Source: Dipteris shenzhenensis
Lineage: Eukaryota > Polypodiophyta > Polypodiopsida > Gleicheniales
Length of the DNA: 64,000 bases
Direction: 5' to 3' (one strand)
Assembly: GCA_047967505.1 (NCBI GenBank)
Contig: CM106538.1
Each line of letters opens with the position of its first letter. The stretch's first letter is position 1. The notes beneath the pieces are model-generated. The model worked only from the letters and a program-made list of their open reading frames with translations. It searched no databases and was not told the origin of the DNA. Positions 12,231-22,032 of this stretch are shown piece after piece. The position numbers and the translations under genes are program-made.

Positions 12231-12869
12231 GTTAGTAGCCTAGGGTGGAAGACCCTAGGGCTAAGGTTATCTGAATTAGAGTTTCAAAGGGTGAAAAACA
12301 TTTGGCCTTGGCCTAGGCTATATATTGGCATGAGCACTTGGCTATGGACATTCATTATTGAGTACATGGATTGTGGATCTTGGCCGTAGGCATGGTAGGC
12401 TAGCAAGGTAGCCTAATACCTTCCTTGTGAAGGTGATGTCCATGGTACGGGATATAGATGTCTACTGGGCTAGGGTTAGGCTGTTGACCTTTCCATGACC
12501 TATATTTGCTTGAGAGTGAGCTCGAGGAACTCTATGTAGGTGGTGAATTTCATACGGTGATTCAAGCAGCTCGTCTCTTAGTCTTCGGTTGGATGAAGGT
12601 GACCGTGTTTGCTAATTCAATGGTATTAGATAAGGACTTTACCATGAGAACTGGAGTGAAATTCAAGAGGCATTCATTTCAATGGTGTCAGAGAATGACT
12701 TCACCATCAGAATTGGAGTGGAATGAATGAAGCTTCTGGTTGTGACTGGTTGTGTTTTTCTGGTTTTCTGAAGGTTGTTCTTTGTGCTTTGGAAGAGCAA
12801 AAAAGCTTTGCATTTCCATCAACAATTGTGGCATACAAACTTTTTGCACAAGAGACCCGAGAAGAGACA
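12231..12869. other. Intronic DNA, unassigned
   Basis: Contains a few CCCTAGG-like short repeats (about 12190-12265) and two near-identical short stretches, ACTTTACCATGAGAACTGGAGTG and ACTTCACCATCAGAATTGGAGTG (about 12640 and 12700). I recognise no gene. Confidence 0.4.
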
Positions 12870-15830
12870 AGAAGGTGCCTTTTTTTATCATTTTTTGGAA
12901 TCAGATTGGGGATTACATCACCTCAGCCCTGCAGGGCGTTTGGGACTTAGGTGAGATGCCGGACTCAGTCTTCGAGGGTCTCATTCATCTTATCCCAAAA
13001 GGAGGTTGCAGAAATTTAGTGTCTCAGTGGAGACCGATCACCTTACTAGGCACTTTGTATAAGATCTTGGCAAAAGCCATCAGCTTGCGATTGCAGCCCT
13101 TCCTGCCAGATCTTATACATGACACACAGACATGCTTTGTCCATGGCAGAAGCATTTTTTATAATATACTCATTTTGGGAGGCTTTTGAGTGGGCTATGC
13201 ATGAGGGCCATCAACTGGCAATTCCACTCCTGGATTTCGAAAAAGCATATGATAGGGTAGATTGGGGTTTTCTAGAGGGAACCCTTCTTCGCTTTGGATT
13301 TTCAGATTTGTGGATTAGAGGGCTTTCTGCTCTTTACAGGTCAGCAAGTACTCATTGGTGGAGTTAGGGAAGACAGGTTTCAGATATCCAAATCAGTCCG
13401 ATAGGGATACCCTCTAGCCCCCTTTCTATTCTTATTTGTGGCTGAAGCTATGAGCATCTATATTAGAGCTCAAGCTGATATTTTTGGGCTGAGACTTCTG
13501 TTGAGACAGGAAGAGGAGTTGCTGGACAGTGAGTTGGCAGATGACACAGCTATTTTTTTGGATGCCACTCCACAGACACTCACCTCTTTCAAGACAGCCT
13601 TGGATTTATTTGCATTGCAGCAGGGACTCACATTAACTGGAACAAATCCAATGGTTTCTAGATTAGTGATGAGGACACTCTAGATTGGGGTGCTGATATT
13701 GGATTTACTTGGATTCAGAGGGGTGTCTCCATCAGGTATCTTGGATGCTAGGTTGGGGTGGGCATTTCTCTAGCACAACAGTTCGCTCCCGTGTTGGAGA
13801 GCATCAGGAGGAAACTCCTATTTTGGAGTTCGGCCAGACTTGACCTTGCATCCAGAGTGGTGGTTGTAAACCAGGTACTCTTGGCTACAGCCTGGTTTGT
13901 TTACTCTCGCTGGTGCCGATCTACAACTCAGCTCAAGAGACCTATTAGGAATTTTTTGTGGAGTGGATTAGATGGCACTTCAGATGTGATCGCCAGGGTG
14001 GCTTGGGAGACTCTTATTCTACCCACTGAGGAAGGGGGCCTCAATATTGTTGATTCAGACTTGCAGTGTAGAGCCTTGCTCTGCAAGATGGTGATCAGAG
14101 GTTTGATGCCTGGTCAGGAGCCTTGGAAGGATTTTTTCTTACGCAGTATACAGACATGTATACCTTCTCAGGGAGGAGATTGGATGGACAGCCCTAGATG
14201 GATCTTTACGTCAGCCTATCTCAGATCTCCTACTTTCCCTCTCATGGCTGCCATTTTGAAAGCTTGGGACAGTTTCAGAAGTACTCTTCGGAGAGTTCCA
14301 CCCTCCTCTCGTGAAGAGATTGACAGGCAGCCTGTCATGTGGAATGATTGCATACTAGATGAGCATGGCAGACACTGGGCATGTCACATTATATACAGTG
14401 GTCTAGATGGGAGTTGGGACCTGCATCCATGGTGGGTGCTTGGAAAGCTTTCAGGATGCTTCCAGAGGATCAAAGAGCTCGTTCAGTTAGTCACCTTAGA
14501 GGAAGTGCAGCCAGGATGCAGCTGATAGATGCAACCATACCAGTGGAGTGGATGGATACATACCATTTGCCTATTTCTGAGTCCACCTGGTTGGGGGCTT
14601 TTTCGAGGACAAGTATCCCTCTACAGGTTATAGCCTTGCGAGATGCACATGAGGATACCCTTGTCTTTCAGGTTCATGCAAGAGGCAGACTCCACAGATC
14701 TTCAAAGGACATTCTTTTGGAGGCTCCTTTTCAGCCTATCAGGATTGCAGGATACATGGAGATGGGTAGAGACTCACAATGGTATCTTGATCCAGACCCC
14801 GCCGTTCTCCTGGCTATTGGATCTTGGAGGCTTTGGCTATATGGAGGTTCCCCTATTAGATCCTTGCAGCGGGATCCAGGGGAATGGGAGTGGATAGTTG
14901 CAAGGCACCGAGAAAAGAGCATCCCCTTCTTTCGTTACACGGTCAGAAATGCCAGGAGATTCCAGCTCAGTTGTAGGGGCTGGAGGCCCTCTAGAGCTCC
15001 TCATTGGGATACTTTTCAGATTTCTGCAGAGATGCAAAAAAACTTTTGGAGGAGGAAATCCCTCAGGAATAGGAAAATCACGTTATTCATTTGGCTTACT
15101 ATTCATGGAGGGATTGCAGTGAACGTGTGGCGATCCATGTTCGGGGCTGACTCTACATGTCCTCGATGCCATCCATTAGTTGAGTCAGTGCAGCACTGCC
15201 TTTAGGAGTGCACTCAGGCGAGGACAGTTTGGAAGGGTGTTGTTAGGATACTTTGCACTTTTCATAGAGCACCCTTCTTCATGACCTAGGGATCAGTTGC
15301 TTGGTTGTCACCCACTGGTCCACAGGCTTTCTTTGAGGGACATGCATGGATACAGCTTTCTTTGTTCGATGACATCTTGTGGAGTCATGCTCCCTCCAGG
15401 ATGTTCCGTTTACTCCATTCAGAGCTCCCCATGCTTGTGTAGACACATCTTGGGAGATTCTGGCTAGTATCATAGCATGGCATATTTGGAGAGCCAGATG
15501 TACAGAGGCTTTGGAGGACTCCAAGTTCACCCTTCTCAGACTATGGCGAGTATGTGGGCAAATACTATACACACTTTGATGGCCATTTGGGTGAACATAC
15601 AGGGAACCTCCTGGACTGCCACTGCTAGGAGGGTTGCTTTTCTTAGAGTCTAGAAGGATTGTCCTTTCTTCTCTGACTCTCCTTTAGGGATGAGGTGGCA
15701 TTTTCAGCCGCCACCCGGGATTTTTGTTTGCTCATTCTGAGCTGTTTTTTCTCATGCTTGACATGATGTACTCCCGCACTTGAGCTTGCTCTACGGCTTT
15801 TATTCATACTTAATGAAGTACTTCTCTTAA
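12870..15830 (+). pseudogene. LINE-B copy B1: reverse transcriptase to 3' end
   Basis: A 5'-truncated L1-clade LINE lacking ORF1 and endonuclease. Broken frames give, in order: RT entry (GLIHLIPKGG, WRPITLLGTLYKILAK), palm (LLDFEKAYDRVDWGFLEG), the catalytic box ELADDTAIF (about 13530-13560), a thumb/linker with RRKLLFWSSARLDLASR, and the C-terminal zf-RVT finger (FGADSTCPRCHP..ESVQHC, about 15145-15205). The longest clean frames are 13758-14525 and 14381-15205. The 3' end lacks a long poly-A and instead carries the ACTTAATGAAGTACTTCTCTT end related to the LINE-B copies at 58325 and 63590. It inserts next to a LINE-E ORF1 at about 15830. Confidence 0.88.
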
Positions 15831-16620
15831 ACTGCCCATTTTCCATCCTTTCTGGCAGCCCTTACTTTAGCTAATTCAGTTGCCTTAATCTTGAGTTGAG
15901 CTTGTGTAAGCTCCTCTGCTATCCATACTTTGGTACCCTTCAACTTGTAAGATTGTCGAAGAAGCTTGAGCCGCATATCTTTTGACTTCAGAGTAAGGAT
16001 TGCATGACCTCTATAGTGCAAAATAGAAGCTGGCCTGAAGTCGTCGTCATCCTACTCATCATCATTCAATGTTGGGCAAGCTTGCTTTGATCTTTGTCAA
16101 TATTTCACTATACGTGTCCTTCTCTTTGTACCAATCTTCTGGGAGTCCCCCTATTCTAATCTTTAGTGCATTATCACATCTAGCTTCGTGTTCTTTAATC
16201 TCTGCTTGAATATCAGACTTACTTGCTTTCTTGTCCACTTCCACAATCACTTCCTTCTTAGCAATTTGTACTTCAGTGTGAACAAGATCTTTGATTGTAG
16301 AGACTAGTTGCGGGGTAGGGGGGGGAATCCTTACAAGATTTTACAGCCTCATCAATTACTGCCTGCTTACTAGGCCCTTCCAGAATGTGAAGTCAGGCCT
16401 TTACTTCTGCCAGCTCCAATCGTAGCTCTCTCACTGCCTGCTGCAGATAAAAAATATGATCTTGTTGCCCAAGGATGGGTCGTTTTGAGCCTTCTTGTTG
16501 GTAATTCCGTGCATATGGAGAGGGTGTCATGGCTGCAACTGTAGAGTATCGAGTCCTGATGGATGTTGAAGGAGTTGAGGGAGTTGAGGGGGACTTGGAG
16601 GAGAGGGTAGGCCAGTCCAT
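15831..16620 (-). pseudogene. LINE-E ORF1 (coiled coil plus C-terminal nucleic-acid-binding-like domain), minus strand
   Basis: Reading leftward from an ATG at about 16620: a Ser/Thr/Pro-rich start, then a heptad-like coiled coil (DHIFYLQQAVRELRLELAEV), a charged helix (IVEVDKKASKSDIQAEIKEH), ALKIRIGGLPEDWYKE, and finally LKSKDMRLKLLRQSYKLKGT plus KVWIAEELTQAQ. The order coiled coil, then RIxGLPE, then KGTKVWI-EELT resembles ORF1 proteins of animal L1/CR1-type LINEs (Transposase_22-like) more than the usual plant L1 ORF1 with CCHC knuckles. Stops and frameshifts disrupt it. Its own ORF2 is not adjacent, because LINE-B copy B1 abuts the end at about 15830. A second, plus-strand copy lies at 18690-19188 and 38985-39150. 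Confidence 0.6.
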
Positions 16621-16731
16621 AATTGGCTGTGTGTTGAACCCCCTAGCTTAACCTAACTCCTGGGTTGGGTTGGGGGTTTAGCCCAACTTGGGGTTAGGGA
16701 AGACTAGGACTAGGTCTAGGGCTAGGGCTAG

Positions 16732-17206
16732 GTACAGACGGGAGGAATGGAAAGGTTTTGATGGGGGGAGGTACGGGAGTACGATTGCAGGATGTGGTAC
16801 GGATCGAGGTACGCCAAAGGTATGGTCGGTTTTGTACGGTACGAGTTGTACTGTACGGACGGGTTGTACGGTGCAGGCTGTATGGAGAGGCTGAGCAGCT
16901 GGTTGTACGAAGGTACGGAAGGAGAGGCTGAGTGACGGAGGTTGAACGACTGTACGGAGGTACAGACGGGGAGGCTGAGCTGTACGGAGATACGGACGAG
17001 GAGGCTGAGGTGTAGGGAGTGTGTGATGGAGAAGATGAGGAGGCAGGAGGACACTGCACAATCGTTGTACAGTTGTACAAACAGTGTATGGATGGTGATG
17101 CATTGATGGAGCAGATGAAGAGGCAGGAAAGAACCATACAATTTTCGTACGGTTTTACAGACAATGTACAGACGGAAGTATGGAGGTAGTGCAGGGAGAG
17201 CTGTAC
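16732..17206 (-). promoter_or_regulatory. GTAC-rich cluster in the presumed 5' region of LINE-E
   Basis: By eye I count 20 GTAC tetramers in about 475 bp, where roughly two are expected. In element sense many read CCGTACA(A/G), CCGTACC or TCCGTAC. The cluster lies directly upstream of the LINE-E ORF1 start. It resembles the plant SBP/SPL consensus TNCGTACAA. Similar clusters precede ORFs at 32304-32480, 38463-38549, 40593-40644 and 46353-46563. Confidence 0.55.
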
Positions 17207-17667
17207 AGCTGCCGTATGGCTTTACGTGCAGTGTATAGAGGTATGAATGGTGGTGGCATACTGATGTATGGACAGGGACTGAGCAATGGGATGATTTACA
17301 GACAGTTCTAAGCAGCAATGCTGCAAGTGGGAAGGCTTGTTTGGTGCTGGGACACTTCATGCCCTTTGCTAGAGAGTTTCTCTTGCTTCTGCATCCATTT
17401 GGCCCAATTTGTTTCCTCATGATTCAGGATGCTTGTTGGAGCTCGTGGACATGGTCCTAGCCCCTTAAAAACATGTATACCAAAAGCTATGTAATTGTTT
17501 GACAATCATGCAAACTTTCTTTGGAATCTGTTTGGCTTGTGCTTGTATTTCCAGAATCCGGTTTGCTTTGAAAAATTTGTATGATATTGTACATCAGAAT
17601 TTAGTCTGATATTTTAATTTATCATAAACATATGCTGTTATGAGGCTTTCATATCTCTGTTTTTCAG

Positions 17668-17955
17668 GTTGGAAGGGATGGGCATGGATCACTGATTCAA
17701 AATGCTTTAACTGCTTGTGGCGTTCGAATGGACTACTTTAAAACTGTTTCCATTCCAACGGGCTTTGCTGTGATAATGCTGCAACCTGGAGGTCAGAAGT
17801 CATCTGTGGTGTCTGAAGGTGCTAATATGTCCTGGCCCAGGCTAGAAGATGGAATTAGCCGTTTCCCTCCAAGTGTGCAGCAATTGCTGCGACGTGCTGG
17901 TGCTGTACTTTTACAGCAAGAAGTTCACAATGCTGTGAACCTTGAAGCTGCTAAG
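17668..17955 (+). CDS. RBSK: Ribokinase (PfkB family), exon 2
   Basis: Encodes 96 residues continuing exon 1 in phase 0: VGRDGHGSLIQNALTACGV, then the ribose-kinase segment TGFAVIMLQPGGQKSSVV with EGANM (compare VGGANM in seed-plant enzymes), and RAGAVLLQQEVHNAVNLEAAK. The acceptor is TTTTTCAG|GTT, and the likely donor is AAG|GTTGGA at 17956. If that donor is not used, the frame runs on to a stop at 18016-18018 and would give a truncated enzyme without the C-terminal ATP site and catalytic aspartate. Neither the exon for ..VILDAGG.. nor the DTTGAGD motif was found in the remaining 46 kb. Both visible exons are undamaged. Confidence 0.85.
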
Positions 17956-18504
17956 GTTGGAGCTCTCTTTCCAAAATTAAAATTTGATGCCCTTGAAAAA
18001 AAAGAAAGGCTAGAGTAATGTAAATTAATCCATCCTGTCCTGAATAGGCCCTGCAAATAAGAATGATCAGATTGCAAGAGGGCTGAAAAGGAGGGGCAGG
18101 GAAGGGGGAGGTGTAGTCAAGAGTTAAGAAGCCCAGACACAAGGCATTATGAAAAGGGAGGTGAAGAGGGGGAAGGGGGGGGGAGGGGGAAGGTGGAGGT
18201 GGAGGATTTAATAAAGAGGGTAGGGGGGGATCCCACGTCTGCAATAGGGTGGCCCATTGATGGAAAGACTGATGTGTACCTCCCCAATTGAGGAAAAATT
18301 ATCAAACTAAAAAATAATGGCCCTTAGCTACAGGTTAAAAAGATTAACCTATGCTTTTGGAAAGACCATTTCATGCAATAGCATAGTCAAACGGCCACCA
18401 TGGGCCAACCAATGAAACTTGACATATTGTAATTCTTGAAGATGTATTTAATAGACATTTGAGTGGCTTCTTGTGTATCAGCTTTGTCTTTTTTAGGAAA
18501 GATG
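17956..18504 (+). other. RBSK: Start of presumed ribokinase intron 2
   Basis: Begins at the GTTGGA donor. It contains the G-rich tract at 18085-18235 and otherwise nothing recognisable. If the gene is intact, the intron continues beyond the window, and all downstream transposons lie inside it. Confidence 0.45.
18085..18235 (+). repeat. G-rich purine tract, potential G-quadruplex
   Basis: Repeated GGGAGG, GGGGAAGG and GGGGGGGGGAGGGGG runs, just 130 bp after exon 2. Low-complexity; no coding value. Confidence 0.6.
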
Positions 18505-18680
18505 GATTCAAAAGTTTTTTGTAGAGGGTTGAGGTGGCACTTTCTGCCTCAACCTTGGTTTTTTCTAGTTCTCTCTGAGGAGCTTTTTTTGACCCGTTTA
18601 GGGTGTTTATTCTCATGCCGTGCATGATGTGTTTCCGGCATGAGATTGCCCTTTGATCCCATCCAGAAAGGTTTTTCACT
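18505..18680 (+). pseudogene. LINE-B 3'-UTR-like fragment
   Basis: The stretch GGTTGAGGTGGCACTTTCTG then CCTCAACCTTGG.., followed by GTGCATGATGTGT, matches the 3' end of the LINE-B copies at 63665-63770 (minus) and 15690-15790. It is short and non-coding; the terminal ACTTAAT motif is missing. Confidence 0.5.
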
Positions 18681-18689
18681 CAACCATTG

Positions 18690-19188
18690 CAGCTGCTACC
18701 CCCTATGCAACAACACAGCAAAGATAGAAGATTATTTACGACCGGCAGGAGCATATTTATTATCTACAAAAGGAAGTTTGTGAGCTCAAGCTCCGACTTG
18801 TAGCTCTAGAAAAGAGAGTTCATGACATGGAAGGTAATGGAAAGCAAGAAGCTATCAAAGGAGTATTACACAAATGTAATGCATCTCCACAGCTTCTTTC
18901 TACTCTTCAAGAAACGATCAACAATCAAGTGTAGGTTATGAAGCAAGAAATGATTGTTGATGTGAACAGCAAGGTAAATAAAGCTGAACTCTGTGGAAGT
19001 GAAAGAATACGGAGCTAGAATGAATAACTAGCTGATCCTACATGTGGTAGGATCGCCAAAGGATTGTCTTGCCAAAGGGAAATATACAAAAGATAAAATC
19101 GATTGCCTCAAGGAGAAGATACTGCAAGTTGAATGGGATCAAGAGAGACAAGTCTCTTTTAGTGACAAGGTAGCATGGATAAAGATTC
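18690..19188 (+). pseudogene. LINE-E ORF1 second copy, part 1 (split by copia)
   Basis: Broken plus-strand translation parallels the minus-strand LINE-E ORF1: a coiled coil (RQEHIYYLQKEVCELKLRLV), MKQEMIVDVNSKVNKAEL (against AKKEVIVEVDKKASKSDI), then LILHVVGSPKDCLAKGK (against LKIRIGGLPEDWYKEK). The protein is interrupted at 19188 by the copia LTR and resumes at 38985. The target duplication is GATTC (19184-19188 and 38980-38984). Confidence 0.6.
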
Positions 19189-19372
19189 TGTAGGAACAAA
19201 CTGGAGACAGGTTGTGAACACAAGTGAGCAAGAGTGCACACACAAGAAAGCTCCAATAGAAATGTTCACATGAAACAATATAAGTACTTGGTATATATAG
19301 TACCCAAGTACTACTGGTCAACCATAAGGTTGACTTTATGCCTACAACACCATATCTTTGTAATCTCTTACA
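19189..19372 (-). repeat. Copia 3' LTR
   Basis: Minus-strand LTR running TGTAAGAGATT..CCTACA. It matches 38828-38979 except for point changes and about 32 extra bases around 19285-19317. The complement of the C-rich tract 19373-19386 is the polypurine tract. Confidence 0.85.
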
Positions 19373-19438
19373 AACCCCCCCTCAAAGATATGGCTGAAAG
19401 TACCCTGGAAACATCTCAGGTGTACCCTGCAGTACCTA

Positions 19439-19901
19439 TGTTACGCTCTAGCTGAGGTAGCATGACCTCGGAAGAATCAGTCGACATTTCCCCTAAAGGA
19501 TCTATAATTGTAATATATTTGTTTTGCGCTTCATGTAAATGATCGAGAGGGAATTAATGTCAAGGTCCTAGGTGAGGGTTGATAGCACCAGACTAGGTGG
19601 ATCTAAGGCTAAGGGCCTAATGCAAGAAATGTGCCTAGGGGCAAAGGAATTAACGCATCCCAGGAGAGGGATGAAATGTTGCATTAGGAAGGCCCTATAT
19701 GGATGACATGTGGCATCTAGATCCATCTAGGGAGATGGGGCTTGCTGAAGTTAGTGAGAGAAGGAGATGGTGTTCACGTATGTTTTCTTGGTTTTTTTGA
19801 ATTCTCTGATGAGTTCTCACGCTTCAGCAGGATTTGGCTGGGTGGAATAACTCGGTGCTTCTCCCGTGATCTCCAGTAGGAATTAGAGTAGTTGTATAAC
19901 A
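19439..19901 (+). repeat. Gypsy-1 5' LTR
   Basis: Starts TGTTACGCTCTAGC and ends TTGTATAACA, 463 bp. An upstream ACCTA is duplicated after the 3' LTR. Confidence 0.93.
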
Positions 19902-21022
19902 ATTGGTATCAGAGCACAAGGCTTGGAATTAGAGAAGGGATGGACGACCTGCGACAGAAGGATTTCGAGCGGTGGTCATCCCGCACTGCCACGAGGAAGC
20001 TGGACGAACGGGATGAGCAGGGTAACGTGAGCTCGAGTTGCGGGACTGGACCGCCCTGGTGACTGATGATGTGCGGTTGATTCCCTGACGGGATCGACGC
20101 TGATTGAGATGTGATGATGAACAACTGGTTTATGCATCGTTAGGCACTGGTCTACGCAAGCTATCGCAGAGCGCAAGAAAGGAAGGAATCGACGAGACTG
20201 TTGATGTTTATCCTGTAAGGCCCTTCGACGTTGATAGTTGGTGGTTGACGTTGATCAGCGGAAAGTCCAAGGGGAGGTGCTGGAACGAGCAGCAGCAGCT
20301 CGTGAGCGGCGAGCAGCAGCAGCATGGAATCGTAAGGCTGTGACGAAACTCAAGTTGGATGGACGATAGGCGTGGAGCGCCAATCGACGAGCAGTGGGCC
20401 CGTAGTCAAGATTTGGGCAGCGAGCACGTAGGCGGTGATCTGGAGCGGTTGACAGATTAGCGAGATTGGTTGGAGCACGAAGGCATAGGGCCCACAGGCT
20501 TCGGGATATCTGGCTACCTCAACCCGTGACAGTTTTCGATTGATTCCCTCAGACAGACTTCGATCAGAGAGCAGGCTTCGTGGACATTTGTATTCGTGAA
20601 TATCCAGCGGATCTAACTGGGGGGACCGAGTTCATAGACCAAGGGGCTCTCTGTCACTTCTGTCAATTCTGTGTTTTCTTCTCTTGATTTAGTTTGTTGA
20701 TGCTCCGCTTGCATAAGAGTTTACAGTCTACGATGCTATAGGGACAGATTATGCCTGTGCAGATGCCTGTATACTTCAGTCTGAGTTAACTTACAGAAAT
20801 TTCCCTAGTATAGGAAGATTGGTATTTGGTTATATGCCTGTGTCAAAGGCCCAGTTAGTGTGCATGTCAGATTGCAGGTATTCCCTAGTATAGGGAATTG
20901 TGTCAGAGGGTCAGTACCCTGAATTGTGTAAGTGTGTAAATACAGTGTTCTAGCGGTGTTTTTAAATAAAAAATAAAAAAAATATAAAAAAATAAAACAA
21001 AACAAAACGCCCATTGAATGGA

Positions 21023-22032
21023 ATGGAAGCAGAAGAAGGGGCTTCCAGAAGGGACCCTGGTGAGTCAGGAGTCCGGCCGACCCAGCAGGGATCGCGCCCA
21101 GTAGCTCACACTTTATCTGGCAGGATTGCATTGCTGGAGGATGCCTTGCAACAGTTGTTAGCGCAGCAATTACAAGCCAACGTAGGGCAATCTGAACTTA
21201 GGAGAGCGTTGCAGAGTATGTCTGCCAGACCTTCTCGAGAAGAGAAGGGAAAGGCTCCAATGGAACTGGAGTCTCTAGTGTCCATACGGTCGAGCCTAGG
21301 AAGGCTAAAGTGCCAAATATTACCAATTACAGACCGGAAAAGTATTCTGGTTGGATGAACGACCGTAGCTCCGATGTCATTGAGACCTGGTTACACAAAT
21401 GGGACGAGGCGTTCGGCATTTGTGAGATCAGAAATGACATCAAAAAGATCCTTGAGGCCACCCATATGTTTAGTGAGGCAGCGGATCGGTGGTGGATCAA
21501 ACAACAAAAAGATGGCATAGCATCCACTACCTGGGAGGGGTTTAAAAGAGAGTTCAGGAAACACTTCTTACCTCCTGACGAAGCATCCCGAGCTTGGGAT
21601 CAATATAGGAACCTTCGTCAGAGAAATTTATCAGTGGCAGAATACACTGATAAGTTTCGAGAGAGTGTAATGAAGGTTGATGAACCCCTGCCTCAATCAA
21701 TCCAAGTGAAAGATTTCATATTTGGATTGAATGATCGAATAAAAATGGAAGTTCGGGCTAAGTACGCGAACACGCTAGATGATGCAATAGCTATAGCCCT
21801 GAACTACGAGGATGCCAAGGGCAGCAAGCCAAGTGGGTTTGCACAGGTCGGAACCCAGTATGGGTATCCGAAGAAATCTGGGTTTAAGAAGAAGTGGGCT
21901 AGTAGAGGGAGTGGTTCGCAGCCGAGTGGTCAAGCCAAGCAGGCGAGACCGGCTGAAACTCCTAAACCAAGTACCACCATTGGAGTGAAGAGGAAAGTAA
22001 CCCCAATGGCAGCTGGTCTAAGTCTCCCTTGA
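21023..22032 (+). pseudogene. Gypsy-1 gag (capsid), frameshifted
   Basis: The N-terminal part runs from an ATG at 21023 (MEAEEGASRRDPGESG) to about 21270. A one-base shift then leads into the main capsid frame, 21310-22032. This frame holds a retrotransposon-gag core: KYSGW, then WLHKWDEAF, AADRWWIKQQ, FKREFRKHFLPPDE, SVAEYTDKFRE and FIFGLNDRI. A basic tail follows. The frame ends before the zinc knuckle, which lies in the pol frame, so a second shift separates them at about 22000-22030. This could be decay or a translational frameshift site; the knuckle belonging to pol favours decay. Confidence 0.85.

Larger units (their letters stand above)
8115..17667 (+). other. RBSK: Ribokinase intron 1 (about 9.55 kb, transposon-filled)
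   Basis: The donor GTATGT at 8115 and the acceptor TTTTTCAG ending at 17667 join two phase-0 exons and give a continuous ribokinase sequence (..YPTYFVGQ then VGRDGHG..). The intron holds a gypsy integrase relic, two LINE-B copies and the 5' part of a LINE-E element. Confidence 0.8.

Noticed and set aside
12752-12869. Extending LINE-B copy B1 upstream to 12752
   Set aside because: The frame is open, but the residues do not match the equivalent region of copy B2 (60300-60400). Homology starts at about 12870.
16655-16735. GGGTTAGG/GGGCTAGG motifs as an interstitial telomere
   Set aside because: The plant telomere repeat is TTTAGGG. These units are irregular and too few for a telomeric array.
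16728-17420. 230-codon minus-strand frame across the GTAC cluster
   Set aside because: Ser/Thr/Tyr-rich repeats with no domain. It follows the repetitive GTAC/AGG sequence and overlaps equally long frames in other registers.
17956-18018. Genuine C-terminus of ribokinase at 18018
   Set aside because: Residues after AAK (VGALFPKLKFDAL..) do not match the family, and the enzyme would lack its ATP-binding half. A GT donor exists at the expected point, so intron retention is more likely.
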